A DNA stretch of 64,000 nt from Prionace glauca (GCA_037974335.1 CM075760.1:55236890-55300889), one strand, 5' to 3'; positions 11,246-22,054 are shown, counted from the stretch's first letter. The notes: a model not told the origin generated them from the letters alone. Program-made: numbers and translations.

Positions 11246-12920
11246 GAACATAGAACATTACAGCGCAGAACAGGCCCTTCGGCCCACGATGTTGCGCCGA
11301 CCAGTTACAAAACAATGACCCACTAGCCTAAACCAATCCCTTTTCATCCATAAACCTATCCACAGATCTTTTAAACGCCCCCAAACTAGGTGCATTTACA
11401 ACTGCAGCTGGCAGGGCATTCCAGTCCCTCACCACCCTCTGGGTAAAGAACCTACCCCTGACATCTGTCCTATAACTACCCCCCCTTAATTTAAAATCGT
11501 GCCCCCTCGTGTTAGCTTTCTCCATCCTAGGAAAAAGGCTATCACTATCTACCCTGTCTAAACCTCTAATCATCTTATATGTTTCAATGAGATCCCCTCT
11601 TAGCCGCCTTCTTTCCAGCGAAAACAACCCCAAATCTCTCAATCTCTCCTCATAGGATCTCCCCTCCATACCAGGCAACATCCTGGTAAACCTCCTCTGC
11701 ACCCTCTCCAAAGCCTCTACATCCTTCTTGTAATGTGGGGACCAGAACTGCACACAAAACTCCAAGTGCGGCCGCACCAGAGATGTGTACAGTTGCATCA
11801 TGACGCTACGACTCCTAAATTCAATCCCCCTACCAATAAACGCCAAAACTCCGTATGCCTTCTTAACAACTTTATCTACTTGATTCCCAACTTTCAGGGA
11901 TCTATGTACACATACACCTAGATCCCTCTGCTCCTCCACACTATTCAAAGTCCTCCCGTTAGCCCTATACTCAACACATCTGTTATTCCTACCGAAATGA
12001 ATTACCTCACACTTCTCCACATTAAACTCCATTCGCCACCTCTCAGCCCAGCTCTGCAACCTTTCTAAGTCATCCTGCAAACTATGACACCCTTCCTCAC
12101 AATCTACCAGACCTCCGACTTTGGTGTCATCAGCAAACTTACTAATCCACCCTACTATACCCTCATCCAGATCATTAATAAAAATTACAAACAGCAGTGG
12201 CCCCAAAACAGATCCCTGAGGCACACCACTTGTAACCGAACTCCATGACGAATATTTCCCATCAACCACCACTCTCTGTCTCCTATCTGCTAGCCAATTC
12301 CTGATCCAATTACCTAGATCACCCCCAATCCCATACATCTGCATTTTCTGCAGAAGCCTACCATGGTGAACCTTATCAAACGCCTTGCTAAAATCCATAT
12401 ACACCACATCAACTGCCTTACCCCTATCCACCTCTTTGGTTACTTTCTCAAAGAACTCGATAAGGTTAGTAAGGCATGACCTACCCGCTACAAAACCATG
12501 CTGACTATCTCTAATCAACTCATTACTTTCCAAATAACTATAAATCCTGTCTCTAATAATCCTTTCCAAAACCTTACCCACCACAGAAGTAAGACTCACC
12601 GGTCTATAATTCCCAGGGAAGTCCCTTCTCCCCTTCTTAAACAATGGGACAACATTTGCTGTCCTCCAATCTTCTGGTACTATACCAGAGACTAACGACG
12701 ACCTGAAGATCAGAGCCAGAGGCTCCGCAATCACCCCTCTTGCCTCCCAAAGAATCCTAGGGTAAATCCCATCTGGACCAGGGGACTTATCTATTTTCAA
12801 ACCCTCTAAAATATCCAGCACATCCCCCGTATCAACTGCAATACTATCTATTTCACACCCCTGCACCCCAGTGTCCTCCTCAGCTACATTCCTGTCCCCT
12901 TGCGTGAACACCGAAGAGAA
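11246..12920 (-). mobile_element. CR1 family-C copy, 5' truncated, near-identical to the full-length element
   Basis: Encodes the last ~530 residues of ORF2: RT from just after the endonuclease, with SPGPDG, YMDFSKAFDK (motif A), SGVPQGSVLGP (B), KFADDTK (C) and the long C-terminal domain ending FMDEKGLV. No stops seen. Only about five differences were noticed against 58,201-59,880, implying recent transposition. Flanks show a likely target duplication CACC(C/G)AATA (11,237-11,245 and 12,921-12,929). Truncation within ORF2 makes this copy unable to move by itself. Confidence 0.93.
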
Positions 12921-12923
12921 CAC

Positions 12924-12950
12924 CGAATAGGCACCAATGGTGCCTATTCG
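12924..12950. repeat. short perfect inverted repeat at LINE junction
   Basis: Twelve-base arms CGAATAGGCACC / GGTGCCTATTCG around a 3-nt loop, immediately beyond the 5' end of the CR1 copy and overlapping its target duplication. Confidence 0.8.
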
Positions 12951-13399
12951 AAGAAATGTTCCAATGGCGATGGACAGAAAGGGAGAGAATCTTTGTTATT
13001 CATTGGCCTCGCCTGATAGCTTCCTTTTGTGGCTCAGTGGAGTTTTGCCGGACTGATTAAGATGCCGAGCAGAAAATCAGGTTCTGAATCGTTGAACTAA
13101 ATATTGGAAAAAAGGCAAAGCAATTACAGATGAAAAGTGGAAACCAGAGGCAGGAAGGGACAGAGTGAGAAAATAAATTGAAAGGAACAAGGACAATTAA
13201 CAGGTAAACAGTTAAGGTTCCACAGATATACTTGTGGAGTCTATTTTTAATGTGTTGCAAATTGAAATCATAAAGTAATATAGTTCTATGAGTGAACCTC
13301 ACAATCTATTGTTGTGTTTTGTATTATTTGCAGGTTGAGAAAGATCCCCGTGGCTCTCACACCGCTGAGTGAATTATTGCTGCTCTTCACCGGTATGAG
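12951..13399. other. intergenic, nothing recognised
   Basis: No coding or repeat signal; adjoins the CTCF-like motif beside relic V4. Confidence 0.45.
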
Positions 13400-13413
13400 A
13401 GCGCCCTCTGCTG
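13400..13413 (-). promoter_or_regulatory. CTCF-like motif downstream of V4 RSS
   Basis: Minus strand CAGCAGAGGGCGCT fits the CTCF core. It lies 26 bp past the nonamer of relic V4, in V orientation. Equivalent motifs follow V8 and V14. Confidence 0.6.
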
Positions 13414-13439
13414 CTCAGTCTCTGGAGTTGTCGCTGTGG

Positions 13440-13478
13440 AATTTTGACTGGGACCCGCGACATCTCTGCAGCAGTGTG
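13440..13478 (-). other. V-RSS (degenerate nonamer, V4)
   Basis: Heptamer CACACTG (13,478-13,472), 23-bp spacer, nonamer GTCAAAATT (13,448-13,440), which departs from the ACAAAAACY of its neighbours. Confidence 0.7.
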
Positions 13479-13580
13479 GGGACTCATGACACTGAAATAC
13501 ACAGCGGTGTCGGAGATCAGGACCTTGTTAATCATTACCTCAGTGATCTTGGTAGCTTTACTAAACTTTGATGTCAAAAT
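13479..13580 (-). pseudogene. V segment relic V4 (FR3 only)
   Basis: Only the FR3 end is recognisable: a degraded strand followed by SDTAVYFSVMSP, where the second cysteine is replaced by serine. No FR1, FR2 or leader is seen upstream on this strand. The RSS spacing is kept. The 3' flank matches those of V8 and V14, so the three are probably one subgroup. Confidence 0.8.
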
Positions 13581-13659
13581 TTGGGCTTGAAGTTTCTTAT
13601 CCCCCCAAAGTGATAGAGCATGTGAGAGATGGATACTCAGCCAGAACCTGATGTCCTCG

Positions 13660-13905
13660 TACGTGAGTCGCTGAAAGTAAACGTGCAGTTAAAGCAGGCA
13701 GCAAAGAAGAAAAATGATTTGCTAACCTTCATAGCAAGAGGGTTTGAGTACAGGAATAGGGATGTTTTGCTGCAATTCTATCGGGCATTGTGGGGCCACA
13801 CCTGGAGTATTGTGTGTAGCTTTGACGTCCTCATCCGAGAAAGGATGTCCTCGCTTCAGAGGGATTGCAGAGAAGGTTTACCAGGCTGTTTCTTGGGATG
13901 TTAGT
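13660..13905 (+). mobile_element. CR1 ORF2 fragment
   Basis: Plus strand encodes a decayed stretch like VRESLKVNVQ... LLTFIARGFEYRNRDVLLQF, the region just after the RT core in CR1 ORF2, then loses similarity. Confidence 0.7.
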
Positions 13906-14004
13906 TTTGTCATTTCAGTAGAGAATGAATGAGTTAGAATTCTATTTAAAGAGTTCAAAACAGTGAGACGAAATCTCACAAAAACTAATAAAATTCCAGG
14001 AGGA

Positions 14005-14790
14005 TTACATAGACAAATAGAAGCAGGAATACGCCATTCAGCCCATAGAGCCTGCTCCGCCATTCATTTGAACATGGTTGATCATCAAATTTAATATCCT
14101 GATTCCTCTTTCCTCTCATATGCTTTGATCCCTTCAGTCCCAAGAGCTATATCTATTTTCTTCTTGAAATCGGAAAACGTTTTAGTCTCAAATAGTGGTA
14201 GTGAATTCTATACGTTCACCACCCTTCAGCTGAAGAAATTTCTTCCCATTTGAGTTCTAATAGGCTAACCCCTCTTTCTTCAAACTATGACCCCGAGTTA
14301 GAATCATAAAAACCCTACACTTCAGAAAAATGCCATTCGGCCTATCGAGTCTGCACCGACTACAATCCCACCCGGGCCCTACCCCCATATCCCCAATATT
14401 TACCCACTAATCCCTCAAACTACGCATCTCAGGACGCTAAGGGCAATTTTTTAGCACGGCCAATCAACCTAACCCACACATCTTTGGACTGTGGGAGAAA
14501 ACCGGAGCACCCGGAGACACGAGGAGAATGTGCTAACTCCACACAGACAGTGCTAACTACTTTGCTACCATGCCAAGTTCTGGACTCCTCCATCACTCGG
14601 AACATTCTTTCTGAATCTTCACTGCTTAACTCTGTTAGGATTTTAAAAGACTTTATCATATCCCGTCTCAGCCTTCGAAACTCCGGTGAATACAATCCTA
14701 ACCGATTTAGTCACTCTTTATATGACAAATCTATCATCCCAGAAATCAGCCTGTTAAATCTTCGCTGTGCTCCCTCTCGAGGATTAGACA
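14005..14790 (-). mobile_element. old CR1 3' region, split by a SINE
   Basis: Minus strand matches the CR1 ORF2 C-terminus and tail in two blocks, 14,574-14,790 (MFRVMEESRT-like) and 14,005-14,299, interrupted by the SINE at 14,300-14,573. The flanking AGTT is duplicated at the SINE edges. Confidence 0.7.
14300..14573 (-). mobile_element. tRNA-headed SINE nested in CR1
   Basis: Head GGCATGGTAGCAAAGTAGTT on the minus strand, then GTCTGTGTGGAGTT, CCGGTTTTCTCCCACAGTCC, GGTTGATTGGCC and the tail region GCCGAATGGCATTTTT. The promoter arm is shortened between the A-box region and the body. Confidence 0.8.
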
Positions 14791-15000
14791 GAATAGATCC
14801 AGAAAGAATTTTCCCGATAATGGGGGAGTCCAGAACTAAGAGTGGCAGTTTGAAGGTTAGGTTTAAATCTTTTGGGACTGAGGTGAGCAGAGATTTCTTC
14901 ACCCAGAGAGTAGCGAAATCATGGAATTCACTACCACAGGAAAGTAGTTGAGGCCAAAACGTTGTGTGTTTTCAAGAAGAAACTAGATGTCGCTCTTCCT
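14791..15000 (+). mobile_element. CR1 ORF2 C-terminal fragment, opposite orientation
   Basis: Plus strand reads LDRIDPERIFPIMGESRT ... VSRDFFTQRVAKSWNSLP, the CR1 terminal motif, abutting the oppositely oriented copy. Confidence 0.75.
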
Positions 15001-16362
15001 TCTCGAGAATTTTTGCCGAGTGATTCCTAAGTTTAGAATCAGATGATGCAGCAAATTCTCCAAAGGTCAGTTAATGTTGGTGGCAAATTCTGAAATCCGA
15101 ATGGCTTAGAAATTCAAAGCGTTTGGAGATGGGCATGATAATCAGTACATTATGGATACACGGCGATAGCCCGACTCGAAACAAATTCGGCCTCCTGGAG
15201 GAGAAATTAAACTAGTTCCATAAACCTGTCTCTTGTCCACATCAATCTGTATCCACATTGCCTCTGCTGCTTCTTCCTGTTAAAATGAGCAATGATACAT
15301 TCAATTGCATTTTTCTTTTGTTTATTTGAACAACGAAATGGATTCCATGACCTTTAAAACAAATTAACATTTGGCAGTGGTGTGATTCGAACACACTCTC
15401 CCACAGTTATTTGCCATGCTGAATTTAGTAACATAAACTTGTCATCAGCGCTGCCAGAGGAAGCAATTGGCGTCATATCTGGTGCCGCCAGGAAACAGAA
15501 TAAATGGAGTAAGACAAAGTCATAAATCACATTCAGCCTGCTCCACCATTTAATAAGATCAGGGCAAATAAAGTCACCATAGTCCCAGATGAACAAATGT
15601 TGTTATTTATTCATCAGATAATAAAAGAATAACAGTGTGATATTGGAAATCTGAAATAAAAACAGGAAATGCTGGATCAACTCAACAAGTCTGGAGAAAA
15701 ACATAGTTAACGTTTCAGATTTAAACCATCATCCTCCAGGGATATTCACCTTATTTGTATATTCACCAGATTAAGATGCTACAGAAAAGTAAACAGAACA
15801 GTGTAAAAGTTGAGGATATTCTTATTGAGCAGCTGAGAATGCTCGAGGAGCCAATTGGCCCACTTATGACCTTATTTCCCATATTCTAATCAGTGCGGTC
15901 AAGGCAATGGTTATGGTGATGTGAATGAGTCAGTGTGGCTGGATGATCTTATAATTTCAGGTTCTAGTATCTGTGGTGATTCGGCCTCTGCCAAATTTCC
16001 AACTGGTTTGCTCTTTGAGGCGGGCTTGTTTCTCCTGAGGCCTCTCCCACTCTCTGTGTTTGCCAAAGTGACTCAGCTCACCGATGTGAATAAGCTGTTT
16101 TTTCCAACACAAACCTGATTCACATTAGTTCAGAAGGTCATGTCAGATGTAAGAGGAGTCTGTTATGCTTAGAAGGAGCTGCGGCAAAGAAGCGGAAGAT
16201 GAGAATGATGTTAATGATGATTGACAGGAATGCATTGGAACCTTGGCGATTTTGTAGATCGAGTACATTTTACACTTTGAAATCAGAATAACGAGATGCC
16301 ATTTGGAAATGCACATTTGCTGTCTGCCTATTTTAGGATTTGAAGTATCGCTGATGTAATGT
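15001..16362. other. intergenic with small relics
   Basis: Contains a tRNA-Leu 3' half relic (about 15,372-15,397, minus), a CR1 3' end scrap (about 15,495-15,575, minus) and the dispersed CAGGAAATGCTGG repeat (about 15,630-15,740). No gene is seen. Confidence 0.5.
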
Positions 16363-16435
16363 GCCCGACTAGCTCAGTCGGTAGAGCATGAGACTCTTAA
16401 TCTCAGGGTCGTGGGTTCGAGCCCCACGTTGGGCG
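16363..16435 (+). tRNA. tRNA-Lys (CTT)
   Basis: A 73-nt tRNA: acceptor GCCCGAC/GTTGGGC, A-box TAGCTCAGTCGGTAGAGC, anticodon CTT at 16,396-16,398 in loop CTCTTAA, T-arm GGGTTCGAGCCC. It matches vertebrate tRNA-Lys closely. A 3' fragment with related flank recurs at 41,062-41,095. Confidence 0.95.
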
Positions 16436-16626
16436 CCATTATTCTAAAACTTTATTGGGAGAATTCCATTTCTCCAGAATGTCACCGCTTAAAATGAGTC
16501 GTTCACAATCTTGCTTTGTTAATATCTCAATCACTATTTTCTGAATGAAAAGTGCCTCCGCTCCTTTGGAAGTCGGACAGTTTTGTGCTTAATTCAGTGG
16601 ACAGTTTTTTTAAAAATCATTTAGCA

Positions 16627-16868
16627 CCAGATTTGAACCCAATTGGGAAATATTTGTGTGAGTGGAAAAAATAAAATCTACTCCATCATTAGCCAGATTT
16701 TACCCCGTATCATCATCTCCATCGTCAGAGTTTTGCACCCTATCAATGTCCTTTTACTGTTCTTGACGATCTGAACATGACATTTTCAACTCAACGCAAA
16801 CCTGGCTAATAGTGGAGTAGATTTTACTTTTTCCACTTACACACATAATTTCCAGATTTGGGTTTAAG
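16627..16868. repeat. imperfect inverted repeat, ~65-bp arms
   Basis: Arms at about 16,627-16,697 and 16,798-16,868 share AAATCTACTCCA(T/C) and ATTAGCCAG in opposite orientation, about 100 bp apart. It may be a short foldback element or a local inverted duplication. Confidence 0.65.
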
Positions 16869-17160
16869 ATTCGCATTCAGTTATGAAATTTAATAGTACT
16901 TGAGAGTTGTGATAAGCTGGTGGTTCCGCGGCTTTACTACAGTAAGGTTTATATAGGAGGATGCCAATAATTCTCTTTGAATGTGATGAGCTACAATGAA
17001 ACTTAATGCAGTAGGAGGTAATGTACTCAGTATTACGGGGGAACCAGCATAGACACTTTAAATATGAATTGTTGTGGGTAATTGACACGATTACGGAATG
17101 GGACTGATTCAAACTGGCAGAAGTATTGCATGATCACTTGCAGGTTTCTGTGGTGTGTTC

Positions 17161-17232
17161 GGTTCTGTGGTGTAATGGTGAGCACTCTGGACTTTGAATC
17201 CAGCGAACCGAGTTCAAATCTCGTTAGAACCT
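17161..17232 (+). tRNA. tRNA-Gln (TTG)
   Basis: A 72-nt tRNA: GGTTCTG/TAGAACC acceptor, TGGTGTAATGG D-arm, GGACTTTGAATCC anticodon arm with TTG, T-arm GAGTTCAAATCTC, followed by a T-rich TTTCTTT. One T-stem pair is lost, so it may be slightly decayed. Confidence 0.82.
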
Positions 17233-17561
17233 TTCTTTAATTTCTCAATTAATCAGATGATTAATTTGGTGAAGGGCATTTCAATTCAATCACCCCAAAT
17301 GAATATATGGTATAAACAAGACACGTTCATGGGGCCCGGGAAACTAACATGGGTGATAGGAGAAAGAGGGTGATGGCAGAAGGCTGCCTTTGGGGCTGGA
17401 AGCCAGCGTCCAATGGCGTTTCAGAAGAACCTATGCCGGCTCCCCCATTCTTCGTCATTTATATAAATTACATAGATGATTATGTGGGGGTAAGATTGGT
17501 ATCTTGAGAATAGATGTTTAAAAATGAACTTTTTTTTCTACCTGCGATACCTGTAATAACC
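17233..17561. other. intergenic, nothing recognised
   Basis: No coding or repeat signal seen between tRNA-Gln and the inverted V9 intron copy. Confidence 0.45.
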
Positions 17562-17990
17562 TCAGGAAGAAATCACACTGCACAACAAAAATATATTCAC
17601 AGTTCAGCTGCTGGAAAGGGAAGGTGGTTGTGGCGATTAAATAAAGCTTCCACCAATTATTACTCTGTTCTTTCTAACGAGATCAGTTCCTCGCCTTCAG
17701 TTCCTATATTGGAAACTGCTCTCGGTCTGTCTGTTTGAAGTGTGGTGTTTGCCAAAGTTATTCACTGGTATCAGAGGCGTTTCAACCGGAGCCCAATTTA
17801 TTCTCTCTCATTCCATGGGGGAATTGTGCGTAATCCCAACAGTGTTCAGTACTGAGACCAGCGAGATCCTGATCATTTTGTCGATGTTGAGATCAATCCA
17901 TTCCCTGACCACTCACTCCTTACCCCTCGCACTGAGCGAAGCGCAGGATAGGATATATTTTATGGCAAAGATGTGTAGCAAAGAGTGGAT
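17562..17990 (-). repeat. inverted copy of the V9 leader intron
   Basis: As reverse complement, similar over about 420 bp to the intron of V9 (about 25,865-26,285): shared landmarks GCTACACATCTTTGCCAT, CTGAACACTGTTGGGATTA and CGCCACAACCACCT-type sequence. Neither V9 exon is recognisable here, so it is an orphan intron fragment. Confidence 0.8.
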
Positions 17991-18364
17991 CCATTTGCGT
18001 TCCACATGCAACATGACTTACATTTATAAATTCTCATCTTGAACATTTCAATTGAAATTCCAAGGCAAGCAGAGCTTTATGAGCAGAATGGTTCAGATTC
18101 CCATCCCCTTTAATATGACCAAGTTGTTTCTGATTTCACTACAGAGGTTGTCTATTAAACAATGACTGAACACAGGAGGTGAATGTGAGAAGCTGAAGTT
18201 TCCAGTTGAAGAGGTTCCCAGTGTCTCTGAGCAGCTGAACTGGGGAAGCCTTTGGGCAGAGACTGTCCTGCTGCTATTTCCCTTCCTGGCCACCAGGGGT
18301 CGCTGTAATACGCCCAGGCGCTGCTCCGCCCAGTGTCACCTCTTGCCCACACCGGCCCAGCCGC
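17991..18364. other. intergenic with CTCF-like site
   Basis: Contains GGCCACCAGGGGTCGCTG (18,287-18,304), one base from the CTCF core in plus orientation, just upstream of the CpG island. Otherwise nothing is recognised. Confidence 0.5.
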
Positions 18365-18960
18365 TGCTCGTTAGCGGAACATCCGGGACTTGAAGAGAGG
18401 CGGGGCCAGCCGCCATATTGCCGTGACGTCATTGTCAGCCCTTCCCCCCCCCCCGTCGAGGAAAAAGCGACGGTTCAGAAATGTAGAAAATGAGAGAAAT
18501 TCCCACCCGGAAATCCCGCCGGGAGCGGAATTAAAATTAAATAAAATACATATTTTTATAAAGCGGCAGGTGGCGGAACCGCGCATGTGCTGTAGTATTT
18601 TCCCAGAGCGCACCGCGCGGGGGTGATTGAAAAACAGACGCAATAAAAACAGAAACGATGTTCCCGAATGGAGAAGGAACCGAAAGTCTGACGGGTGAGG
18701 ATGTGAATAATAATCATCAAGATTCAAAATATTAAAAGATTAAAATGGAACTCCCTGGGCGCATGTGCGGGAGAGGATTTCAACCAAAGTGCAGCGCGCG
18801 GGACGCCGTCTCCCCTGGCAACGCAAGATGGCGGCTGGACTTCTCCCCTGGCAACGCAACATGGCCGCTGGCCGTCTCCCCTGGCAACGCGGGCGATGGG
18901 TGTGATTGTGGCGCAGGCGCAGTGAGGTCTGCCTGCAGCCCATTGTCCAGATTGCCCCCA
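18365..18960. promoter_or_regulatory. CpG-island promoter without an assigned gene
   Basis: GC- and CpG-rich stretch with clustered promoter motifs: YY1 GCCGCCATATT (18,409-18,419) and AAGATGGCGGC (18,825-18,835), CRE TGACGTCA (18,424-18,431), NRF-1-like GCGCATGTGC at 18,581 and 18,759, and three copies of TCTCCCCTGGCAACGC (about 18,808-18,890) with RFX-type GGCAAC half-sites. The composition resembles housekeeping or zinc-finger promoters such as 44,700-45,066. Open frames through it look accidental and no transcript can be assigned. Confidence 0.65.
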
Positions 18961-19199
18961 GTGGATGTGGTCGGGATGGTGCAGCAGATGGAGCAACAAT
19001 CCCAGTTTCAATGGGGGGAGAGAAGCTGCAATGCTGCTCCCTGTTGTTCACTCCTCTCCCCAGTCTCAGCATTGCAGAGTGTTGCAAAATCAAAATGACA
19101 AAGGCAGCAGCTGTTGCAGTAATAACATCAAATTAATAAAACATGTGATAAACTGCAACAATGAAAACCCGCAATCCGATGCAGCAACATAAAATTGAA

Positions 19200-19960
19200 A
19201 GTCGCTCTTTCACAGATGATGCCCCAAGACCTCATCTTTCTCTAAAACTTGTAGAACCGTCAGTTTCCCCTGTCACAGGTGACAGCTGGAGTTACAGGAA
19301 ACGGCACAGTGGTTAACACTGTTACCTCTCAGCGCCAGGGACCCGGGTTCGATTCCTGGCTTGGGTCACTGTCCGTGTGTGGAGTTTGCACACCTCCCAG
19401 TATCTGCGTGGGTTTCCTCCGTGTGCTCCGGTTTCTTCCCACAGTCCGAAGGACGTCAGCTGCATTTGCCGTGCTGAATTCTCGATCAGTGTACCCGAAT
19501 AAGCGCCGTGGTGTGGCGACTAGGGAATTTTCACAGTAACTTAATTGCATTGTGAATGTAAGCCTTACTTGTGAATAATAAACTTTACTTCAAAATCTGC
19601 GCGTCTAGACACCACCACAAACCACAGCGCATTTAGTTCAAGAGGCGATGTGTGAATTACGGAAGCTGTAGAACAGAAACAGGCCTTCTGGACCAGAAAT
19701 TCTGGGATCCATCTCCACTTCATGGATATAGAGGATGTTTTCCTTATCCGGTCACACAGATTGATGATCTGCTTGTAAATTCTTCCAATAAGCCGAATGA
19801 CAAGTGAAAACAACAGGAGAGTTTCCTGCAGGAGTTACTGCCGGAGGAAATGGAAACAACTGCCCGACTTTGTCAGGTATCATCACGGAGCAAGCTAATG
19901 GGAATCTCTGGTTATCTAGCGCCACCTCAGGGCATGGTACCTGGTCCATGGCACCTACCG
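19200..19960 (-). repeat. inverted copy of the V9 3' flank, split by a SINE
   Basis: Reverse complement resembles 27,870-28,270: GGCGCTAG(A/G)TAACCA, CAGGAAACTCTCCTG, and the CCTGTAACTCCAGCTGTCAC edge. The SINE at 19,288-19,592 interrupts it. With relic V5 it forms a broken inverted duplicate of the V9 unit. Confidence 0.75.
19288..19592 (+). mobile_element. tRNA-headed SINE, nearly full length
   Basis: Head GGCACAGTGGTTAACACTG with B-box GGGTTCGATTCC, conserved body GTGTGGAGTTTGCA, GCGTGGGTTTCCTCCG, then tail TTCACAGTAACTTAATTGCA and ending AATAATAAACTTTACTT. The layout is that of V-SINE/HE1-type fish SINEs; the exact family is inferred from memory. Confidence 0.8.
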
Positions 19961-20230
19961 TATTACTAACTGAAATGTTTTGCTGAGTCTAAATTGTCTG
20001 CTTTGTTTTCTACAATGACAACGAAAGAGTTTGGGTCATCAAATTCTATAAATATTCTCATATTCATTCCCTAAACTGCCACGTTGCTTTTTTGGTGATG
20101 TATTTTTTAGTAATAAACCATTTATTGTAATTAATAGTTTGAGAATTCACCAGGATTTTAGGTTCCGTTTCAGACTCATTCTGATCACAATGTTTGCCTA
20201 ACGCTCTGTTATGTTGAGTGAGGCTCTGAC

Positions 20231-20269
20231 AGTTTTTGTACAGGTTCAGCCCAGCTCTGTGTCTCTGTG
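20231..20269 (-). other. V-RSS with CACAGAG heptamer (V5)
   Basis: Heptamer CACAGAG (20,269-20,263), 23-bp spacer, nonamer ACAAAAACT (20,239-20,231). It shares the unusual heptamer with V9. Confidence 0.88.
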
Positions 20270-20455
20270 GGTCTCAGTGCGCAATAATACACCCCGGAGT
20301 CTGTCAGCTCTGTTTTAGACACTTTCAACGGGACGGTGCGGGTTGTATCATTGAACTCCGCTGAGAAACGGCCCCCAGGGGATCTCCCTGTGTTCCCAGT
20401 GAATTTATTTGTTTGCAGCAGATACTCCATGGTTTCACCAAGATTTCCCAGTTAA
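20270..20455 (-). pseudogene. V segment relic V5, 5' truncated copy of V9
   Basis: Begins abruptly in FR2 (near ETMEYLLQ) and continues in frame through FNDTTRTVPLKVSKTELTDS to YYCALRP, almost the V9 sequence. Leader, FR1 and CDR1 are absent. It lies in inverted orientation to V9 and next to a copy of the V9 3' flank, so it is a truncated inverted duplicate. Confidence 0.88.
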
Positions 20456-20637
20456 ACGGCTGCTCGGAACCCGGGAAACTACTATAAAGGCGGATTTTAC
20501 AGAGAATGATACATTCAGCATCGCAGAAATAAAGCATCCGGGCAATTTAGTATTTTTATTATGTTCTAGTTATATTAGCAATTCATGATCCAGGTCACAG
20601 ATCTGATTCAGTGAGAGGAGGTGAGAGTGACTTTGCT

Positions 20638-20676
20638 GGTTTTTGTACGGGCTGACTGCGCCTCTGTAACAGTGTG
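20638..20676 (-). other. V-RSS, 23-bp spacer (V6)
   Basis: Heptamer CACACTG (20,676-20,670), 23-bp spacer, nonamer ACAAAAACC (20,646-20,638). Confidence 0.9.
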
Positions 20677-21114
20677 GGGCTCAGCGCACAGTGATACACG
20701 GCAGAGTCAGAGACACGGACCCCGGTCATATTTAATGGAGCAGTTTTCTTGACTTGGTCCAAATCAGCAGAAAACCGGTCAGGGAAATCTGGAGACCTTT
20801 CTCCGCCACTCGTGCCATATTTCTTCAATAAATATCTCGGAGCTTCCCCAGGATATTGGATGTACCAGAAAAGAGCATTGCCTGTAGATGTTGTTTTGTA
20901 ACTGCAGTTCAATATTACCGTCTGTCCTTCCTGAACCGTGAATTCAGGCGGCTCCTGGGAAACTGAATCTTGGCCACTGGTTCCTGTAACAACATATAGA
21001 ATGTGTGAGAAATCTGTGAATAAAAATAACCCATGAAACGCACACTGAGGATTTGAGCTCAGACCCACCGGGCAACATGACCATTATTATCAGTAAAGCA
21101 CACAGGAAACACAT
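20677..21114 (-). CDS. T-cell receptor V segment V6 (TRAV/TRDV-like), intact
   Basis: Leader exon 21,114-21,069 (46 nt, MCFLCALLIIMVMLP, donor GGTGGGT), 85-bp intron, V exon 20,983-20,677 after TTACAG, phase 1. Domain: GQDSVSQEPP start, C23 in ILNCSYK, LFWYIQYPG (isoleucine replaces the usual arginine of WYRQ), and DSAVYHC with C104 preceded by His, ending CALSP. These two substitutions are conservative in position but unusual. The frame is open. Relic V14 looks like a decayed relative. Confidence 0.9.
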
Positions 21115-21244
21115 GGATCCTGTTTGGAAGAAAAAGGCGACACTGTTTGAAATGTGTTGTTGTTTCTAGTCTTGTATCACAGAGTAAACTCAGGTCAGAG
21201 GCAGCTTCAATCATTGGGAAACTGGGGGCCGGTTATCAGTGCTG

Positions 21245-21288
21245 CCATTGGCTGGTGTCTCAGCTCTGATGTCAGCTGTGGACCAATC
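21245..21288 (-). promoter_or_regulatory. V6 promoter motifs
   Basis: About 130 to 175 bp upstream of the V6 ATG: TGACATCA (minus, 21,274-21,267) of CRE/decamer type, CCAATGG (minus, 21,251-21,245) and a further CCAAT on the plus strand at 21,283. Same grammar as V2. Confidence 0.5.
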
Positions 21289-22015
21289 GCTGTGAGTGAA
21301 AGGTTTAATAGGGCTGACACGCACCAATCACATTCCGTCCCTGGCTGTGGGTGTCTACACTTCCTCCCTCTTTCTCTCTCTCACATTTTCCCTCATTCTG
21401 TATGTTCCTGGATTTAACTCGTTTTCCTTCGAACTCATTATGAAAATATTTCTTTGGATCGATTTTTCTTTCTAATTAATGTGGAAAATTAAGTATTTTG
21501 TCAACGATCTGATGAACATGTATTAATGAATGCATCTAGAGCATGACAACAAATAATAATGAGGTGTTTTATGAATATGGGATAAGTAGTCACGGAACTC
21601 CACACTGAGACACGGTTTCACCGGAGTTATTCTTGTCCCGGGAAAGGACAGATTTCAGTCATTATTTCTACTCAAGGGACTTTAGAATGGGACAACACTG
21701 GAGCTGAATTTCACAACAGATCACTTTAGAAATCGCCTTACAGCTAGGTACCTGATCCAGAACGATGATGACTACAAATTGATAAAGTTATTCACCCCGG
21801 AGATCTGCGTGTTTGTGTGTATTGGATCAGAAAGTAATTGAGTTTGATCCGGGAGTAATCTGAGCACCAAATGTCACATTTCTCAACAGTGACGATCGTT
21901 AACCTCAGCGAGGGAATACAATTCAGACCGGGCTGTGTTGTGGGCTTAATTCTCTGTATATGTCGATAAGATGCAACACTTTTTTATACAGAACCATTGA
22001 TGATGAACTTACACC
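21289..22015. other. intergenic, nothing recognised
   Basis: AT-rich; no coding or repeat signal seen. Confidence 0.45.
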
Positions 22016-22054
22016 GGTTTTTGTATGAGGTCCGTGGGAGCCTTATTCACTGTG
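22016..22054 (-). other. V-RSS, 23-bp spacer (V7)
   Basis: Heptamer CACAGTG (22,054-22,048), 23-bp spacer, nonamer ACAAAAACC (22,024-22,016). Confidence 0.92.

Noticed and set aside
18390-19192. Several overlapping open frames on both strands
   Set aside because: Typical chance frames in CpG-rich DNA; no domain, no conserved start or splice pattern.
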